Assembly: GCA_900542325.1 (NCBI GenBank)
Contig: UQMY01000030.1
Coordinates: 1-29,236, forward strand
DNA: 29,236 bases
Direction of reading: 5' to 3'
Origin: an uncultured Collinsella sp.
GTDB lineage: Bacteria; Actinomycetota; Coriobacteriia; Coriobacteriales; Coriobacteriaceae
The notes under the pieces: generated by a model
Database searches by the model: none
What the model was told of the DNA's origin: nothing
The model's input: the letters and a program-made list of their open reading frames with translations, nothing else
In this document: positions 6,153 through 15,007 of the stretch, piece after piece
Layout: every line of letters starts with the position of its first letter
Numbering within the stretch: position 1 is the first letter of the stretch
Translations under genes and position numbers: made by a program

Positions 6153-7070
6153 CTATTTTCCGAGCGGCGAGAATTCGTCGACGATGATATCAAGGCATTG
6201 CGGTAGCGCGCGGGCGCCAAAGACGCCGGAGTTGCTGGAAATGATCTCGCCATCAAACTGCATACCGAGCGACGGCGTGCAGGTGATCTTGGCTTCCTTG
6301 GTCTGGATGATTTTGAACTGCGGGCGCCCGAGTACCTTGCCGGCGGGGTCAAGCGCAGCGGTGATCACAGTAGGCAGCAGCTGCACGGTGCGCACGGGTT
6401 CGATGACCGCAATGTCGACCATGCCATCGTTCATGCGGCAGTCGGGGAACAGGTTGATGTCGTTTTGGATGACCGAGGTGTTGCCGGCCATGCAGCAGAT
6501 GCCGTCGAGTTCCTCGACAATGCCGTCATGCTCAATGGTGAAGTGCGCCACCGTGGGGTTGGGCGTGGCAAGTGCGGAGAGGAAGTAGGCGATCTCGCCG
6601 ATGTCGTTTTTGGTGGGGGCGGCCTTCATCATGATCTCGGCGTCAAAGCCCGAGCCTGCGATGATGATAAAGCCATGGCGCTTTTCGTTGCCGTCCTCGT
6701 CGAGCCAAAAGAGCTCGCCCATGTCCACCTTGACCGTGCGGCCGGCGCGGCATGCCTTGGCGAGCGCCGCCGCCTCGGGGGCATTGCCGATGTTGTTAAA
6801 GAACAGGCAGGCCGTGCCGGAGGGGAAGACGAGCGTGGGGACGCCGCATCCGCGCATCTGATCGAGCACGTTGGAGACAGTGCCGTCGCCGCCCGAAACG
6901 ACCACGCGGTCGAACTCGCGAACGTCTGCCACGGCGTCCTCGGGCTCCATGCCATCGCCGATAAAGCGCATCACGACCTCGTCGCCGCCCTGTGCAAGGG
7001 CGTGCGTGAATGCGTAGATTTCATCTGAGCTGGGACCCGATGCCGGATTGTGGATGATAAGGCAGCGCAT
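6153..7070 (-). CDS. Diacylglycerol/lipid kinase family protein
   Basis: A DAGK-catalytic-domain protein (DgkB/YegS type) expected to phosphorylate diacylglycerol or a related lipid at the inner face of the membrane. The 305-aa length is typical. It begins with the family pattern LIIHNPASG, has the nucleotide-binding VVSGGDGTVSNVL (about 57-69) and a PSGTA motif (83-87); the usual G-T-x-N-D continuation is ACLF here, so the lipid or nucleotide specificity could differ. The C-terminal half carries GSGFDAEIM and MNDGMVDIAVI, typical of the second domain. Start at 7070 is the first ATG and fits the family N-terminus. It is divergent from RNase D and co-transcribed with the miniprotein. Confidence 0.9.
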   Translation of the reverse strand: MRCLIIHNPASGPSSDEIYAFTHALAQGGDEVVMRFIGDGMEPEDAVADVREFDRVVVSGGDGTVSNVLDQMRGCGVPTLVFPSGTACLFFNNIGNAPEAAALAKACRAGRTVKVDMGELFWLDEDGNEKRHGFIIIAGSGFDAEIMMKAAPTKNDIGEIAYFLSALATPNPTVAHFTIEHDGIVEELDGICCMAGNTSVIQNDINLFPDCRMNDGMVDIAVIEPVRTVQLLPTVITAALDPAGKVLGRPQFKIIQTKEAKITCTPSLGMQFDGEIISSNSGVFGARALPQCLDIIVDEFSPLGK

Positions 7071-7168
7071 ACTTACGTTCCCGTTCTGTGACTAACCGAG
7101 TATAGTTGTAGGGCAATGCCGATATCCTACCCGTGTTTTTCGGGCCTAACCTTATTCGATGGGTTGAT

Positions 7169-8302
7169 ATGTACATTTCCACACATCAGGCTCTGGTCGA
7201 CTTTTGCCAGCGCGCCCGCGAGTTCGACGCGATCGCCGTCGACACCGAGTTTTTGCGCGAGCGCACGTTTCATCCGCGCCTGTGCCTGGTCCAGATTGCC
7301 ACCCCCGCCGAGAGTGTCGCTGTCGATCCGCTGGTGATCGACGACCTGTCGCCGCTTGCCGAGCTTATGGCCGACGAGAGCGTGATCAAGGTCTTCCACG
7401 CCTGCTCGCAGGACATGGAAGTTATGCTCCACACTGTGGGAGCGTTGCCGCGACCGATTTTTGATACGCAGGTTGCCGCCGCCTTTTTGGGCGAGCGCCA
7501 GCAGATTTCGTATGGAGCGCTCGTTCAGGCGTTCTGCGGCGTATCTCTGCCCAAGACCGAGTCGCTAACCGATTGGTCGCGCCGCCCGCTGAGCGATAAG
7601 CAGATCGAGTACGCGATCGATGACGTCAAGTACTTGATCGTCGCCTATACCGAGATGATGAGTCGCCTGCGCGAGCTGGGCCGTGTGGACTGGGTGCTCG
7701 ACGAGTTGCGCCCGCTGGCCGACGAGTCGCACTATCGCGCCGATCGCCACGAGGCGTTCCGCAAGGTCAAACGCATCAATTCGTGCAGCCGTCACCAGCT
7801 GGGTATCGCGCGCGAGCTCGCCGCCTGGCGCGAGGATCGCGCCGAGCGCCGCAACATCCCGCGCAAGTGGGTCATGTCCGACGACACGCTGCTGGCGCTT
7901 GTGAAGCGTAACCCCGTGCGCGTTGAGGAGTTCCGCAGCATCCGCGGTACCGACCAGCTGGGGGAGCGCGACGTGGACGGTGCGTTGATGGCTATCAAGC
8001 GCGGTGCGAGCTGCCCGCACGATCGCCTGCCGCTCATGGTGCGCGGGCATCGCCAGATTTCGCCGGAGCTGGAGAGCGTGACGGACCTGATGTACGCGCT
8101 CATCCGCCTGGTTGCCGAACGCTCGGGAGTGGCGACCTCGGTCATTGCCTCGCGCGATGACCTGGCCGACTATATTGAGCATCCCGAGCAGAGCCCCCTG
8201 CGTGAAGGCTGGCGTTTTGAGCTTGTTGGTTCGCGCCTGGACGATCTGCTCTCGGGCAATATGGGGCTGACGGTCAAAGATGGCAAAATTGAATTGCTAT
8301 AA
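7169..8302 (+). CDS. rnd: Ribonuclease D
   Basis: A 3'-5' exoribonuclease that trims tRNA and other small RNA 3' ends. Counting from the ATG at 7169, the DEDDy catalytic set is intact: D25 and E27 (VDTEF), D82 (CSQDME), Y148 and D152 (YAIDDVKYL), each offset by three from the E. coli residues as I remember them. An HRDC RNA-binding domain follows from about residue 210 (RHQLGIARELAAWRE, then IPRKWVMSDDTLLAL). The 377-aa length is normal. No clear Shine-Dalgarno is seen; a GTG at 7133 would add 12 residues but matches the family start less well. First gene of a plus-strand run. Confidence 0.93.
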   Translation: MYISTHQALVDFCQRAREFDAIAVDTEFLRERTFHPRLCLVQIATPAESVAVDPLVIDDLSPLAELMADESVIKVFHACSQDMEVMLHTVGALPRPIFDTQVAAAFLGERQQISYGALVQAFCGVSLPKTESLTDWSRRPLSDKQIEYAIDDVKYLIVAYTEMMSRLRELGRVDWVLDELRPLADESHYRADRHEAFRKVKRINSCSRHQLGIARELAAWREDRAERRNIPRKWVMSDDTLLALVKRNPVRVEEFRSIRGTDQLGERDVDGALMAIKRGASCPHDRLPLMVRGHRQISPELESVTDLMYALIRLVAERSGVATSVIASRDDLADYIEHPEQSPLREGWRFELVGSRLDDLLSGNMGLTVKDGKIELL

Positions 8303-8366
8303 GGAAGCCTAGCCGCCTGAGTGGGTAAAATGCCTCCAACGTGTAACTCGATTCGGAGGAATTCGT

Positions 8367-9071
8367 ATGCCCTACTACTATGGATACGGCTTTGGCATCG
8401 ACCCGCTGTACCTGCTGGTTGTTCTTGTCTGCACAGTGCTTGGCCTTGCCGCGCAGAGCTATATCAATTCGACGTACAAGACGTGGTCCAAGGTTCGCTC
8501 AGACGGCGACACGGGCGCCACGGTCGCTCGCCGCATGCTTGACGCCAGCGGTTGCAATGCCGTGGGTATCAAGGGTGTCGCCGGTGAGCTCACCGACCAT
8601 TACAACCCGCAGGATAACAACCTGTATCTCTCGGACGCCAACCGTTCGGGCGGTTCGGTCGCAAGCGTTGCCGTCGCTTGTCACGAGGCGGGTCACGCCG
8701 CTCAGCGTCAAAGTGGTTATGCCATGATGAAGGTACGCACCGCCCTCGTGCCGGTCGTCAACTTTACCCAGAACACCTGGACGATTGTGCTGCTCATGGG
8801 CCTGTTTATGAACATCGCGGGACTCACGACCCTCGCACTGATCTTCTTCTCGTTTAGCGTGCTGTTCCAGCTGGTTACGCTGCCGGTTGAGATTGATGCC
8901 AGTCGGCGTGCCGTGGCGTATATTGAGCAGTCGGGTATGAGCTCCAAGCAGGTCAACGGTGCCAAGAAGGTGCTGACGGCCGCTGCGCTTACCTATGTTG
9001 CCGCAGCGCTCACTTCGATCATTCAGCTGCTCTACCTTATGGCTCGTTACAACAGAAACTCCAACCGATAA
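8367..9071 (+). CDS. Membrane zinc metallopeptidase, YugP family
   Basis: A putative neutral zinc metallopeptidase of the Zn_peptidase_2 family, in the cytoplasmic membrane; substrates of this family are unknown. The 234-aa protein has an N-terminal helix (LYLLVVLVCTVLGLAA), the zinc motif HEAGH (106-110), two central hydrophobic helices (about 133-172) and E175 in TLPVEIDASRRA as the likely third ligand, then a C-terminal helix. The start has a good GGAGGA ribosome site. It sits alone between RNase D and a 12-bp hairpin. Confidence 0.9.
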   Translation: MPYYYGYGFGIDPLYLLVVLVCTVLGLAAQSYINSTYKTWSKVRSDGDTGATVARRMLDASGCNAVGIKGVAGELTDHYNPQDNNLYLSDANRSGGSVASVAVACHEAGHAAQRQSGYAMMKVRTALVPVVNFTQNTWTIVLLMGLFMNIAGLTTLALIFFSFSVLFQLVTLPVEIDASRRAVAYIEQSGMSSKQVNGAKKVLTAAALTYVAAALTSIIQLLYLMARYNRNSNR

Positions 9072-9087
9072 CAAATTGGGTCGCTGG

Positions 9088-9117
9088 GCGCCGCGGGGAT
9101 TTGTGTCCCCGCGGCGC
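9088..9117 (+). terminator. GC-rich hairpin after the zinc peptidase gene
   Basis: A perfect 12-bp stem (9088-9099 with 9106-9117) with a 6-base loop, 16 bases past the stop codon. There is no U-tract on either strand, so it may be a weak or factor-aided terminator or a 3' end stabiliser. Confidence 0.55.
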
Positions 9118-9159
9118 TGTACTATGTGTTGGACTTGAATTAGCGCAGGGCCGGAGCCC

Positions 9160-10638
9160 ATGTGCACGATGACGAAAGGGGGCTGCGTGGCAGGCTGGAA
9201 TCTGACCGGCAATACCGTTTCCGCCGAGTTCGACGGATCGGACGAGCAGGAGCGCAAAGAGCTCAGCGTGAGCCAAGCGGTGGAGATCGCCGCCGGCGCG
9301 CTCGATGCCATTCCGCAGCTGAGCGTTTTGGGTGAGGTCACGGGTTTCCGCGGTCCCAATGCCCGAAGCGGCCACTGCTACTTCCAAATTAAGGACGACT
9401 CGGCGGCCGTCGACTGCATCATCTGGAAGGGCGCCTACCTTAAGCGTACCTTCGATCTGCGTGATGGCATGCAGGTGAGCTTTAAGGGCAGCTTCAATCT
9501 CTACAAGCCTACGGGTCGCATGAGCTTCGTTGCCCGCTCGTTCTCGCTGGCGGGGGAGGGCCTGCTGCGTCAGCAGGTGGCGCAACTGGCCGAAAAGCTA
9601 CGCCGCGAGGGCCTGATGGACGAAGCGCGCAAGCGCCGCATCCCGGTGTTCTGCTCCCGCGTGGCGGTCGTCACCTCGCTTTCGGGTGCCGTAATCGACG
9701 ACGTCAAGCGCACATTGCGTCGTCGCAACCCGCTTGTCGAGCTCGCCTGTGTGGGCGCCAAGGTTCAAGGCGAGGGTGCGCCGGCCGAGCTCATTGAGGG
9801 CTTGCGCCGCGCCGCTTCCATTACGCCGGCGCCCGACTGTATTTTGCTGGTGCGCGGCGGCGGCTCCTTTGAGGACCTCATGACCTTTAATGACGAGGAA
9901 CTTGCCCGCGCGGTGGCGGCTTGTCCTGTGCCCGTGGTGACCGGCATTGGTCATGAGCCCGATACCTCGATCTGCGATATGGTGAGCGACCGTCGCGCCT
10001 CCACGCCCACGGCGGCGGCAGAATCGGTGGCGCCGGCTATGACGGAGTTGGCCGATGTGCTCGAGGCGCGCCATCAGCGTCTGGGTGCCGCGATGGCATC
10101 GATGATTGGGTCGGCCCAGGTCGACCTGGAGATGCTCGATCAGCGCGGTCGCCGTGCCTGGGATACCTATACGGCTCGCTTGGGCGATGCGCTCGATGCG
10201 GCTGCGTGTCGCCCGTGCCTCAACGACCCCACATTTATGGTCGACCGTCGCGAATCGGAGCTTGCGCTGACTGCCGATCGCCTGTCGGGCGCCATAGTAC
10301 GCTCGGTCGGGACATTCCGCTCCAACTTTGAGCGCTTGCCCGAGCGTCTGATTACAAGCACCTCGGGGCTCGATGGTAAGCGCCATGCGCTCACGCTTGC
10401 GAGTTCCCGCCTAGAGCATCAAGGGCGCACGATGCTCAGCAAGCCAGCGTCCGACCTGAGCCGTGCGGCAGCGTCGCTCGATGCCCTGTCGCCGCTCAAA
10501 GTGCTTGCTCGCGGCTATTCCATCGCGTACAGCGATGATGGTGTGGCTACGAGTGCCAAGACCTTTAAGCCTGGCGACGCCATTCGCGTGCGCATGGCAG
10601 ACGGCAACGTGGCAGCAACGGTCGATACGGTCGAGTAG
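9160..10638 (+). CDS. xseA: Exodeoxyribonuclease VII large subunit
   Basis: Catalytic subunit of exonuclease VII, which degrades single-stranded DNA in repair. An N-terminal OB-fold (about 35-135; GPNARSGHCYFQIKD, CIIWKG) is followed by the Exonuc_VII_L domain with RRRNPLVEL, LVRGGGSFEDLMTFNDE, TGIGHEPDTSICD and DRRASTPTAAAE, then a long helical region and the C-terminal VLARGYSIAY. The 492 aa are slightly above the common 400-450. The start is uncertain: ATG 9160, ATG 9169, or GTG 9187, the last directly after AAAGGGGG; the OB-fold does not need the extra residues. It is 42 bases upstream of xseB, its obligate partner. Confidence 0.95.
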   Translation: MCTMTKGGCVAGWNLTGNTVSAEFDGSDEQERKELSVSQAVEIAAGALDAIPQLSVLGEVTGFRGPNARSGHCYFQIKDDSAAVDCIIWKGAYLKRTFDLRDGMQVSFKGSFNLYKPTGRMSFVARSFSLAGEGLLRQQVAQLAEKLRREGLMDEARKRRIPVFCSRVAVVTSLSGAVIDDVKRTLRRRNPLVELACVGAKVQGEGAPAELIEGLRRAASITPAPDCILLVRGGGSFEDLMTFNDEELARAVAACPVPVVTGIGHEPDTSICDMVSDRRASTPTAAAESVAPAMTELADVLEARHQRLGAAMASMIGSAQVDLEMLDQRGRRAWDTYTARLGDALDAAACRPCLNDPTFMVDRRESELALTADRLSGAIVRSVGTFRSNFERLPERLITSTSGLDGKRHALTLASSRLEHQGRTMLSKPASDLSRAAASLDALSPLKVLARGYSIAYSDDGVATSAKTFKPGDAIRVRMADGNVAATVDTVE

Positions 10639-10680
10639 ACCGCGTTTCGCAGTGATAGACCCTTAGGAAAGGAAACAGAT

Positions 10681-10947
10681 ATGGCAGAGAAGACCCCGGT
10701 AGAGCAGCTTACGTACAAGCAGGCCTCGCAGGAGCTGGAGCTCATCATCCGCAGCCTGGAGTCGGGCGATATGGAGCTCGAGGAGTCGCTCGAGAGCTAC
10801 ACCCGCGGCGTCGAGCTCCTCAAAAGCCTGCGCACCCGCCTGTCCGATGCCGAGCAGAAGGTCTCGGTGCTCCTTAAGGACGTCGACGGCAACGACGTGC
10901 TCGCCGACGGCGAGGCCGCCAACACCGATGATAACCTTTCGTTCTAA
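10681..10947 (+). CDS. xseB: Exodeoxyribonuclease VII small subunit
   Basis: Small helical subunit that binds XseA to form exonuclease VII. The 88-aa protein has the family pattern: LTYKQASQELELIIRSLESG, then MELEESLESYTRGVELLK, with an acidic C-terminal tail. AAAGGAAA gives the ribosome site. It lies directly after xseA and in one transcript with it, and probably with the following HIT gene. Confidence 0.95.
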   Translation: MAEKTPVEQLTYKQASQELELIIRSLESGDMELEESLESYTRGVELLKSLRTRLSDAEQKVSVLLKDVDGNDVLADGEAANTDDNLSF

Positions 10948-10996
10948 GCATCTCGACCAAATATAATTACCTTGGTCTGTAAGAAAGGAACCAGCT

Positions 10997-11332
10997 ATGT
11001 GCGATTGCATCTTCTGTAAAATTGCCAACCACGAGATCCCCTCGACCGTTGTCTATGAGGACGACCAGGTCATCGCCTTCGACGACCTTAACCCCCAGGC
11101 GCCGGTCCACACGCTCGTGATCCCTAAGAAGCACTACAGCGACATCGCCGACAGCGTGCCTGCCGAGACCATGGGCGCCATGGCCCACGCCATCCAGGAG
11201 GTCGCCAAGGCCAAGGGTCTGGAGGACGGTTTCCGCGTCATCTCCAACAAGGGCGTTAACGCCGGCCAGACCGTCATGCACTTCCACATGCACGTCCTCG
11301 GCGGCAAGAGCCTGGGCGAGAACCTCATCTGA
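10997..11332 (+). CDS. HIT family nucleotide hydrolase
   Basis: A histidine-triad protein of the Hint/HinT type, hydrolysing purine nucleoside phosphoramidates or acyl-AMP in the cytoplasm. The 111 aa contain the zinc-like C-x-x-C start (CDCIFCK), a DLNPQAPVHTLVIPKKH segment and the active-site triad HFHMHV at 95-100. The ribosome site AAAGGA is well placed. It is 49 bases after xseB and 41 before a LysR gene; a shared transcript with xseAB is likely. Confidence 0.95.
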   Translation: MCDCIFCKIANHEIPSTVVYEDDQVIAFDDLNPQAPVHTLVIPKKHYSDIADSVPAETMGAMAHAIQEVAKAKGLEDGFRVISNKGVNAGQTVMHFHMHVLGGKSLGENLI

Positions 11333-11373
11333 GGACGCGTAGCCCGTCGACTTGGCTGCCTTTGGAGTAATCT

Positions 11374-12264
11374 ATGCAGCTTTCTCAACTCGAATACCTT
11401 CAAGCGGTAGCGAACTATGGCGGCGTGCGCAAAGCAGCTCGCGCCGTTCATGTGAGTCCGCAGGCCGTTTCGTCGGCAATCAAAAAGTTGGAATCTGAGT
11501 ATCAGATTGTTTTGCTCGACCGATCGGCGGGGGAGGCTGTTTTGTCTCCGGCGGGCAGAGAATTTGCGCGTCGTGCACGCGTGATCCTGACACAAGTCGA
11601 CGATCTCAAAAAGTACGCTCAATCGAGGGGCGACGGCGTTTCGCCCGATGGCCACTTTCGTCTTTACGCCCCCTGCCTTCATGGGCGGGGGCGCCTTTTT
11701 GCCGAAAGCTGGTATGACTCGTTTGAACACTCGCACCCTCAGATTCGCCTTGATGTGTGGCATCAGCCAACGGCTACATGCTTTGAATCACTTGTGCTTG
11801 GCATTTCGGATGCGGCTATCTCATTCGAGGAACCACGGGACAGCGTCCTTTCTTCAAAATATTTGGGTGAAAAGGAGCTCAAGGTTCTTTCATGCCCAGC
11901 GGGTCATCAATCTGTGGGCGCCATGACCATTCGCGAGTTACTGGGCGGCAGGCTCGCTGTTCCCATTAATTTGTCACCCTGTCTCAATGCAATCAATCAA
12001 TGTCCCGAAGCCCAGCTCGTCAATTTTCGCTTCCGTGATGTTGAATACGGAAGCAGGGCTCAGACTGAGTTTCTTCAAGCCGGGGGATTGATATTGAGTT
12101 TGTCTGGGTCCTCTCTCGCATCGGATGGGTCAGAAGTGAGTGAGTGCTCCATTGAAGGTTCGCGTGATGTAACCTTGCCTATCTACTTTTGCTATCGGCA
12201 AAATTCCTGGACTGATCGACACCAGACGGTTTTTCTGCACCTATTGCGTCATCTTGCTTCGTGA
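11374..12264 (+). CDS. LysR-type transcriptional regulator
   Basis: A DNA-binding regulator. The N-terminal winged helix-turn-helix is clear (LSQLEYLQAVANYGGVRKAA, then VSPQAVSSAIKKLE and the LTTR-like LLDRSAGEAVLSPAGREF). The C-terminal half is a ligand-binding domain that diverges from well-known members, so the effector is unknown. The 296-aa length is normal; GGAG lies before the ATG. Base composition is more AT-rich than the neighbours, and it is followed by an MFS transporter on the same strand, which is its most likely target. Confidence 0.9.
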   Translation: MQLSQLEYLQAVANYGGVRKAARAVHVSPQAVSSAIKKLESEYQIVLLDRSAGEAVLSPAGREFARRARVILTQVDDLKKYAQSRGDGVSPDGHFRLYAPCLHGRGRLFAESWYDSFEHSHPQIRLDVWHQPTATCFESLVLGISDAAISFEEPRDSVLSSKYLGEKELKVLSCPAGHQSVGAMTIRELLGGRLAVPINLSPCLNAINQCPEAQLVNFRFRDVEYGSRAQTEFLQAGGLILSLSGSSLASDGSEVSECSIEGSRDVTLPIYFCYRQNSWTDRHQTVFLHLLRHLAS

Positions 12265-12383
12265 GATTAATTGGCTTCGAGGCATCAAGTGATTATTGAC
12301 GCCTTGTAACACATAGCTGACAGCTTTGCCCTCATGCTTTTCCAAGATTCCGATTTAGATTGCTGACTCTTGGAGGGCGGAGC

Positions 12384-13544
12384 ATGAAAAACCGTACGGT
12401 TTTGCTTTATATGACGTTCGTTTTTCTGTCGAACTTCAGCACCATCTTGTATTTTCTAACTGTCTACCTTGAGTTCGTCGGACTTTCGATGGTATCGATT
12501 TCTAGCATGATGATTGCATATCAAGTGAGCAAGTTCATCCTTGAAGTTCCCACTGGCTATATTGCTGATAGGTTTGGACGAAAGACAAGCGGTCTCGTTG
12601 GCGTCGTGGGAATGCTTGGATACTACGCCGCCCTGCTTCTCGTCCGTTCTCCCCTGCTTTTAATCGGTGCGTTCGCTCTCAAGGGTTTTGCCGTTGCGTG
12701 TGTGAGCGGATCCATCGAAGCGATTTACATTGACAGCGTCTCTCAGGACCAGCTCGTAAGACTTAATGTCGTTGAGCGATTTGTTTTCTATGCCTCTTAT
12801 GCCATCTCCGCTTGCGTGGGCGGTTTCATTTCGTCTGTCGGTGCATACCTCATTGGTCTTTCGGCAGATATCATCGCAATGGTGTTGACGTTGGTTGTCG
12901 TTATCTGCATTCCTGAGATGCGAAGAGGGGGCACTGCGGCGACACCTGAGCTTGGAATGAGCCCGAAGATGATTGGTGCTGCTATTACGGGTAATGGCGT
13001 TCTTCGGTCATCGTTCATCATGGACTGTTCTCAGGCATTTGCCTTCGTCGCCCTGGAAGATTTTTTCTCACTGTTGCTTGCAGGCCGCGGAATGAATGCC
13101 GTCGCTTCGGGCGTGACCATTGCGGTCCAGCTCCTTGTCTCCGCCTCCATAGGGTTTATTGTGCCCAGCGCGATTACTCGTGTCGACAAGGGCCGTTTTG
13201 CGCGTATTTGCGGCATCATTCGCTTAGTATTGACAGCTTTGTTTTTGATTCCCCTTACTCCGGTTAATTTGCTGCCCGTGTTCTATGTGCTGCAGACGGT
13301 TGCGTACTCGTTGTTTGCCCCAATCAAATACTCAATTTTTCAAAATGCTGCCGATTCTTCGATGCGCTGTTCACTGATTTCGGTTCAAAGCCAGATGGTG
13401 GCGGTGGGTGCCGTTCTTTTCTATCTGCTCAACGCTGTGTTGAGTAGCGTTGCGGGCATTCGAGTCGTATTGCTTGTTGCGCTCGGGATTTCTTCCCTGG
13501 TGTATATCCCCGCGCTATTTCGTCTTACAAGTCAAAGGCCGTGA
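12384..13544 (+). CDS. MFS transporter, substrate unknown
   Basis: A 12-helix major facilitator in the cytoplasmic membrane (386 aa from the ATG at 12384, which follows GGAGGGCGG). The loop between helices 2 and 3 has the MFS signature-like EVPTGYIADRFGRK. The first domain has several further hydrophobic helices and the second begins around GVLRSSFIMDCSQAFAF. This arrangement resembles drug or small-molecule exporters, but the substrate cannot be read from sequence. The gene is AT-richer than its surroundings, uses less-biased codons and ends at a clear terminator, suggesting a unit with the upstream LysR gene gained by transfer. Confidence 0.9.
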   Translation: MKNRTVLLYMTFVFLSNFSTILYFLTVYLEFVGLSMVSISSMMIAYQVSKFILEVPTGYIADRFGRKTSGLVGVVGMLGYYAALLLVRSPLLLIGAFALKGFAVACVSGSIEAIYIDSVSQDQLVRLNVVERFVFYASYAISACVGGFISSVGAYLIGLSADIIAMVLTLVVVICIPEMRRGGTAATPELGMSPKMIGAAITGNGVLRSSFIMDCSQAFAFVALEDFFSLLLAGRGMNAVASGVTIAVQLLVSASIGFIVPSAITRVDKGRFARICGIIRLVLTALFLIPLTPVNLLPVFYVLQTVAYSLFAPIKYSIFQNAADSSMRCSLISVQSQMVAVGAVLFYLLNAVLSSVAGIRVVLLVALGISSLVYIPALFRLTSQRP

Positions 13545-13579
13545 GTATTTGGGCATCGATAACTTATATATCAACGCAA

Positions 13580-13612
13580 TAAACCCGAGCGCGAGGGCGT
13601 TTGGGTTTATTA
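13580..13612 (+). terminator. Terminator after the MFS gene
   Basis: A 7-bp TAAACCC/GGGTTTA stem (13580-13586 with 13603-13609), extended inward by further pairs including two G-U, with a GAGG loop. It is placed 36 bases past the stop. A weak T-rich tail follows. Confidence 0.7.
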
Positions 13613-13664
13613 TTGAAGCGTATGTAACCTGGCGGCGCCACACCGCCTGTTAGTAGGGAGACAC

Positions 13665-14843
13665 ATGAACGTTCTGGTCGTCAACGCAGGATCTTCGACC
13701 CTTAAGTATCAGGTCATCGATACCAAGTCCCACAAGGTGTCCGCAAAGGGCTCCTGCGAGCGCGTCTGCTTTACCGGCGGTACCTTCACCCACGCTGCCA
13801 ACGGCTCCAAGAAGGTGACCGAGAACATCGAGTTCCCCGACCACAAGGTCGCCATCGAGGTCGTCCTGAAGGACCTCGAGGCTAACGGCATCAAGATCGA
13901 GGGCATTGGCCACCGTATCGTTCAGGGCGGTTGGTACTTTGGCGATTCCTCCCTCGTCGACGAGGACGTCCTCGCCAAGATCCGCGAGGTCGCTCCGCTC
14001 GCCCCGCTGCACAACAACCCCGAGGCCAACGTTATCGAGTACTGCCTGGGGCAGTATCCCGACCTGCCCAACGTCACGGTCTACGATACTGCTTTCCACT
14101 TCAATATGCCCGAGGTCGCCAAGACCTACGCCCTGCCCAAGGACGTCTGCGACAAGCTGCACATCCGTAAGTACGGCGCCCACGGCACCAGCTACCGCTA
14201 CATCTCCAAGAAGGTTGCCGAGATGACCAACGGCGAGGCTCGCAAGGTCGTCGTGTGCCACATCGGTTCCGGCGCTTCCCTGTGCGCCATCGAGGACGGC
14301 AAGTGCATGGACACCACCATGGGCTTGACGCCGCTCGACGGTGTCATGATGGGCACCCGCTGCGGCTCCATCGACCCGGCCACCGTGTGCTACCTGCAGC
14401 GCGAAGGCGGCTACACCTTCGACGAGGTCGACGAGATGATGAACAAGAAGTCCGGTCTTTTGGCTGTGACCGGCGGCAAGACCAACGACTGCCGCAACGT
14501 CGAGGAGCTCGCCGCCGCTGGTGACCCCGAGGCTCAGCTCGCCTTCGACATGTTTGTCTACAAGATTGCCGCCAAGGCCGCCGAGATGGCCACTTCCATG
14601 TGCGGCATGGACACGCTGGTCTTCACCGCCGGCATCGGCGAGCACGCTCCGGCCGTCCGCGCTGGCGTGGCCGACCGTCTGGCCTTTATGGGCGTCAAGA
14701 TGGACCATGCCCGCAACGCTCTGCGCGGCGACGGCGCTTGGTGCCTGTCCGCCAAGGATTCCAAGGTCAAGATCTTCGTCATCCCCACGGACGAGGAGTT
14801 CATGATCGCTTCCGACGTCGAGCGCATCGTCAACGGCAAGTAA
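13665..14843 (+). CDS. ackA: Acetate kinase, first copy (divergent motifs)
   Basis: Makes ATP and acetate from acetyl phosphate in mixed-acid fermentation. The 392-aa protein has the ASKHA-fold motifs: NAGSSTLKY, GHRIVQGGW, LAPLHNN, VYDTAFHFNMPE, GAHGTSYRY, TMGLTPLDG, MGTRCGSIDPA, FTAGIGE and IPTDEE. Compared with the usual enzyme, the H-L-G-N-G motif reads HIGSGAS (S202 for N), HGTSH reads HGTSY (Y177) and GIGEN reads GIGEH (H327). Codons are strongly C-ending, so it is probably highly expressed. GGGAG precedes the start. It lies 164 bases before a second copy, and pta converges on the pair. A role with another short-chain acid is possible. Confidence 0.93.
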   Translation: MNVLVVNAGSSTLKYQVIDTKSHKVSAKGSCERVCFTGGTFTHAANGSKKVTENIEFPDHKVAIEVVLKDLEANGIKIEGIGHRIVQGGWYFGDSSLVDEDVLAKIREVAPLAPLHNNPEANVIEYCLGQYPDLPNVTVYDTAFHFNMPEVAKTYALPKDVCDKLHIRKYGAHGTSYRYISKKVAEMTNGEARKVVVCHIGSGASLCAIEDGKCMDTTMGLTPLDGVMMGTRCGSIDPATVCYLQREGGYTFDEVDEMMNKKSGLLAVTGGKTNDCRNVEELAAAGDPEAQLAFDMFVYKIAAKAAEMATSMCGMDTLVFTAGIGEHAPAVRAGVADRLAFMGVKMDHARNALRGDGAWCLSAKDSKVKIFVIPTDEEFMIASDVERIVNGK

Positions 14844-14850
14844 TTGATGC

Positions 14851-14894
14851 AAGGGGAGGGGACTGGATGGCCTTGTGCCGTTCAGCCCCCTTTT
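14851..14894 (+). terminator. Weak terminator between the acetate kinase genes
   Basis: GGGG-A-CTG (14858-14865) can pair with CAG-CCCC (14883-14889) with one bulge, and further pairs form outward; TTTT follows (14891-14894). The following 14895-15007 has an inverted repeat GTACGG/CCGTAC (14956-14961 with 14982-14987) just upstream of the second ackA ribosome site, so the second copy probably has its own control. Confidence 0.45.
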
Positions 14895-15007
14895 ATGCTC
14901 TTTGAGCGAAGAGTTTAATAGCTATTTATTGGAGTCTGATAACTTCTTATTAAGGGTACGGCCGCCTTATAGGTTTGCCGACCGTACTGTAATCACGAAG
15001 GAGTCTC

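Noticed and set aside
13650..14852. A 400-codon open frame antisense to the first acetate kinase gene (and similar ones opposite ackA2, pta, glf and arcA)
   Set aside because: These frames come from strong C/G third-position bias in the real genes. Their proteins are Gly/Val/His/Asp-rich with no family features and no ribosome site.
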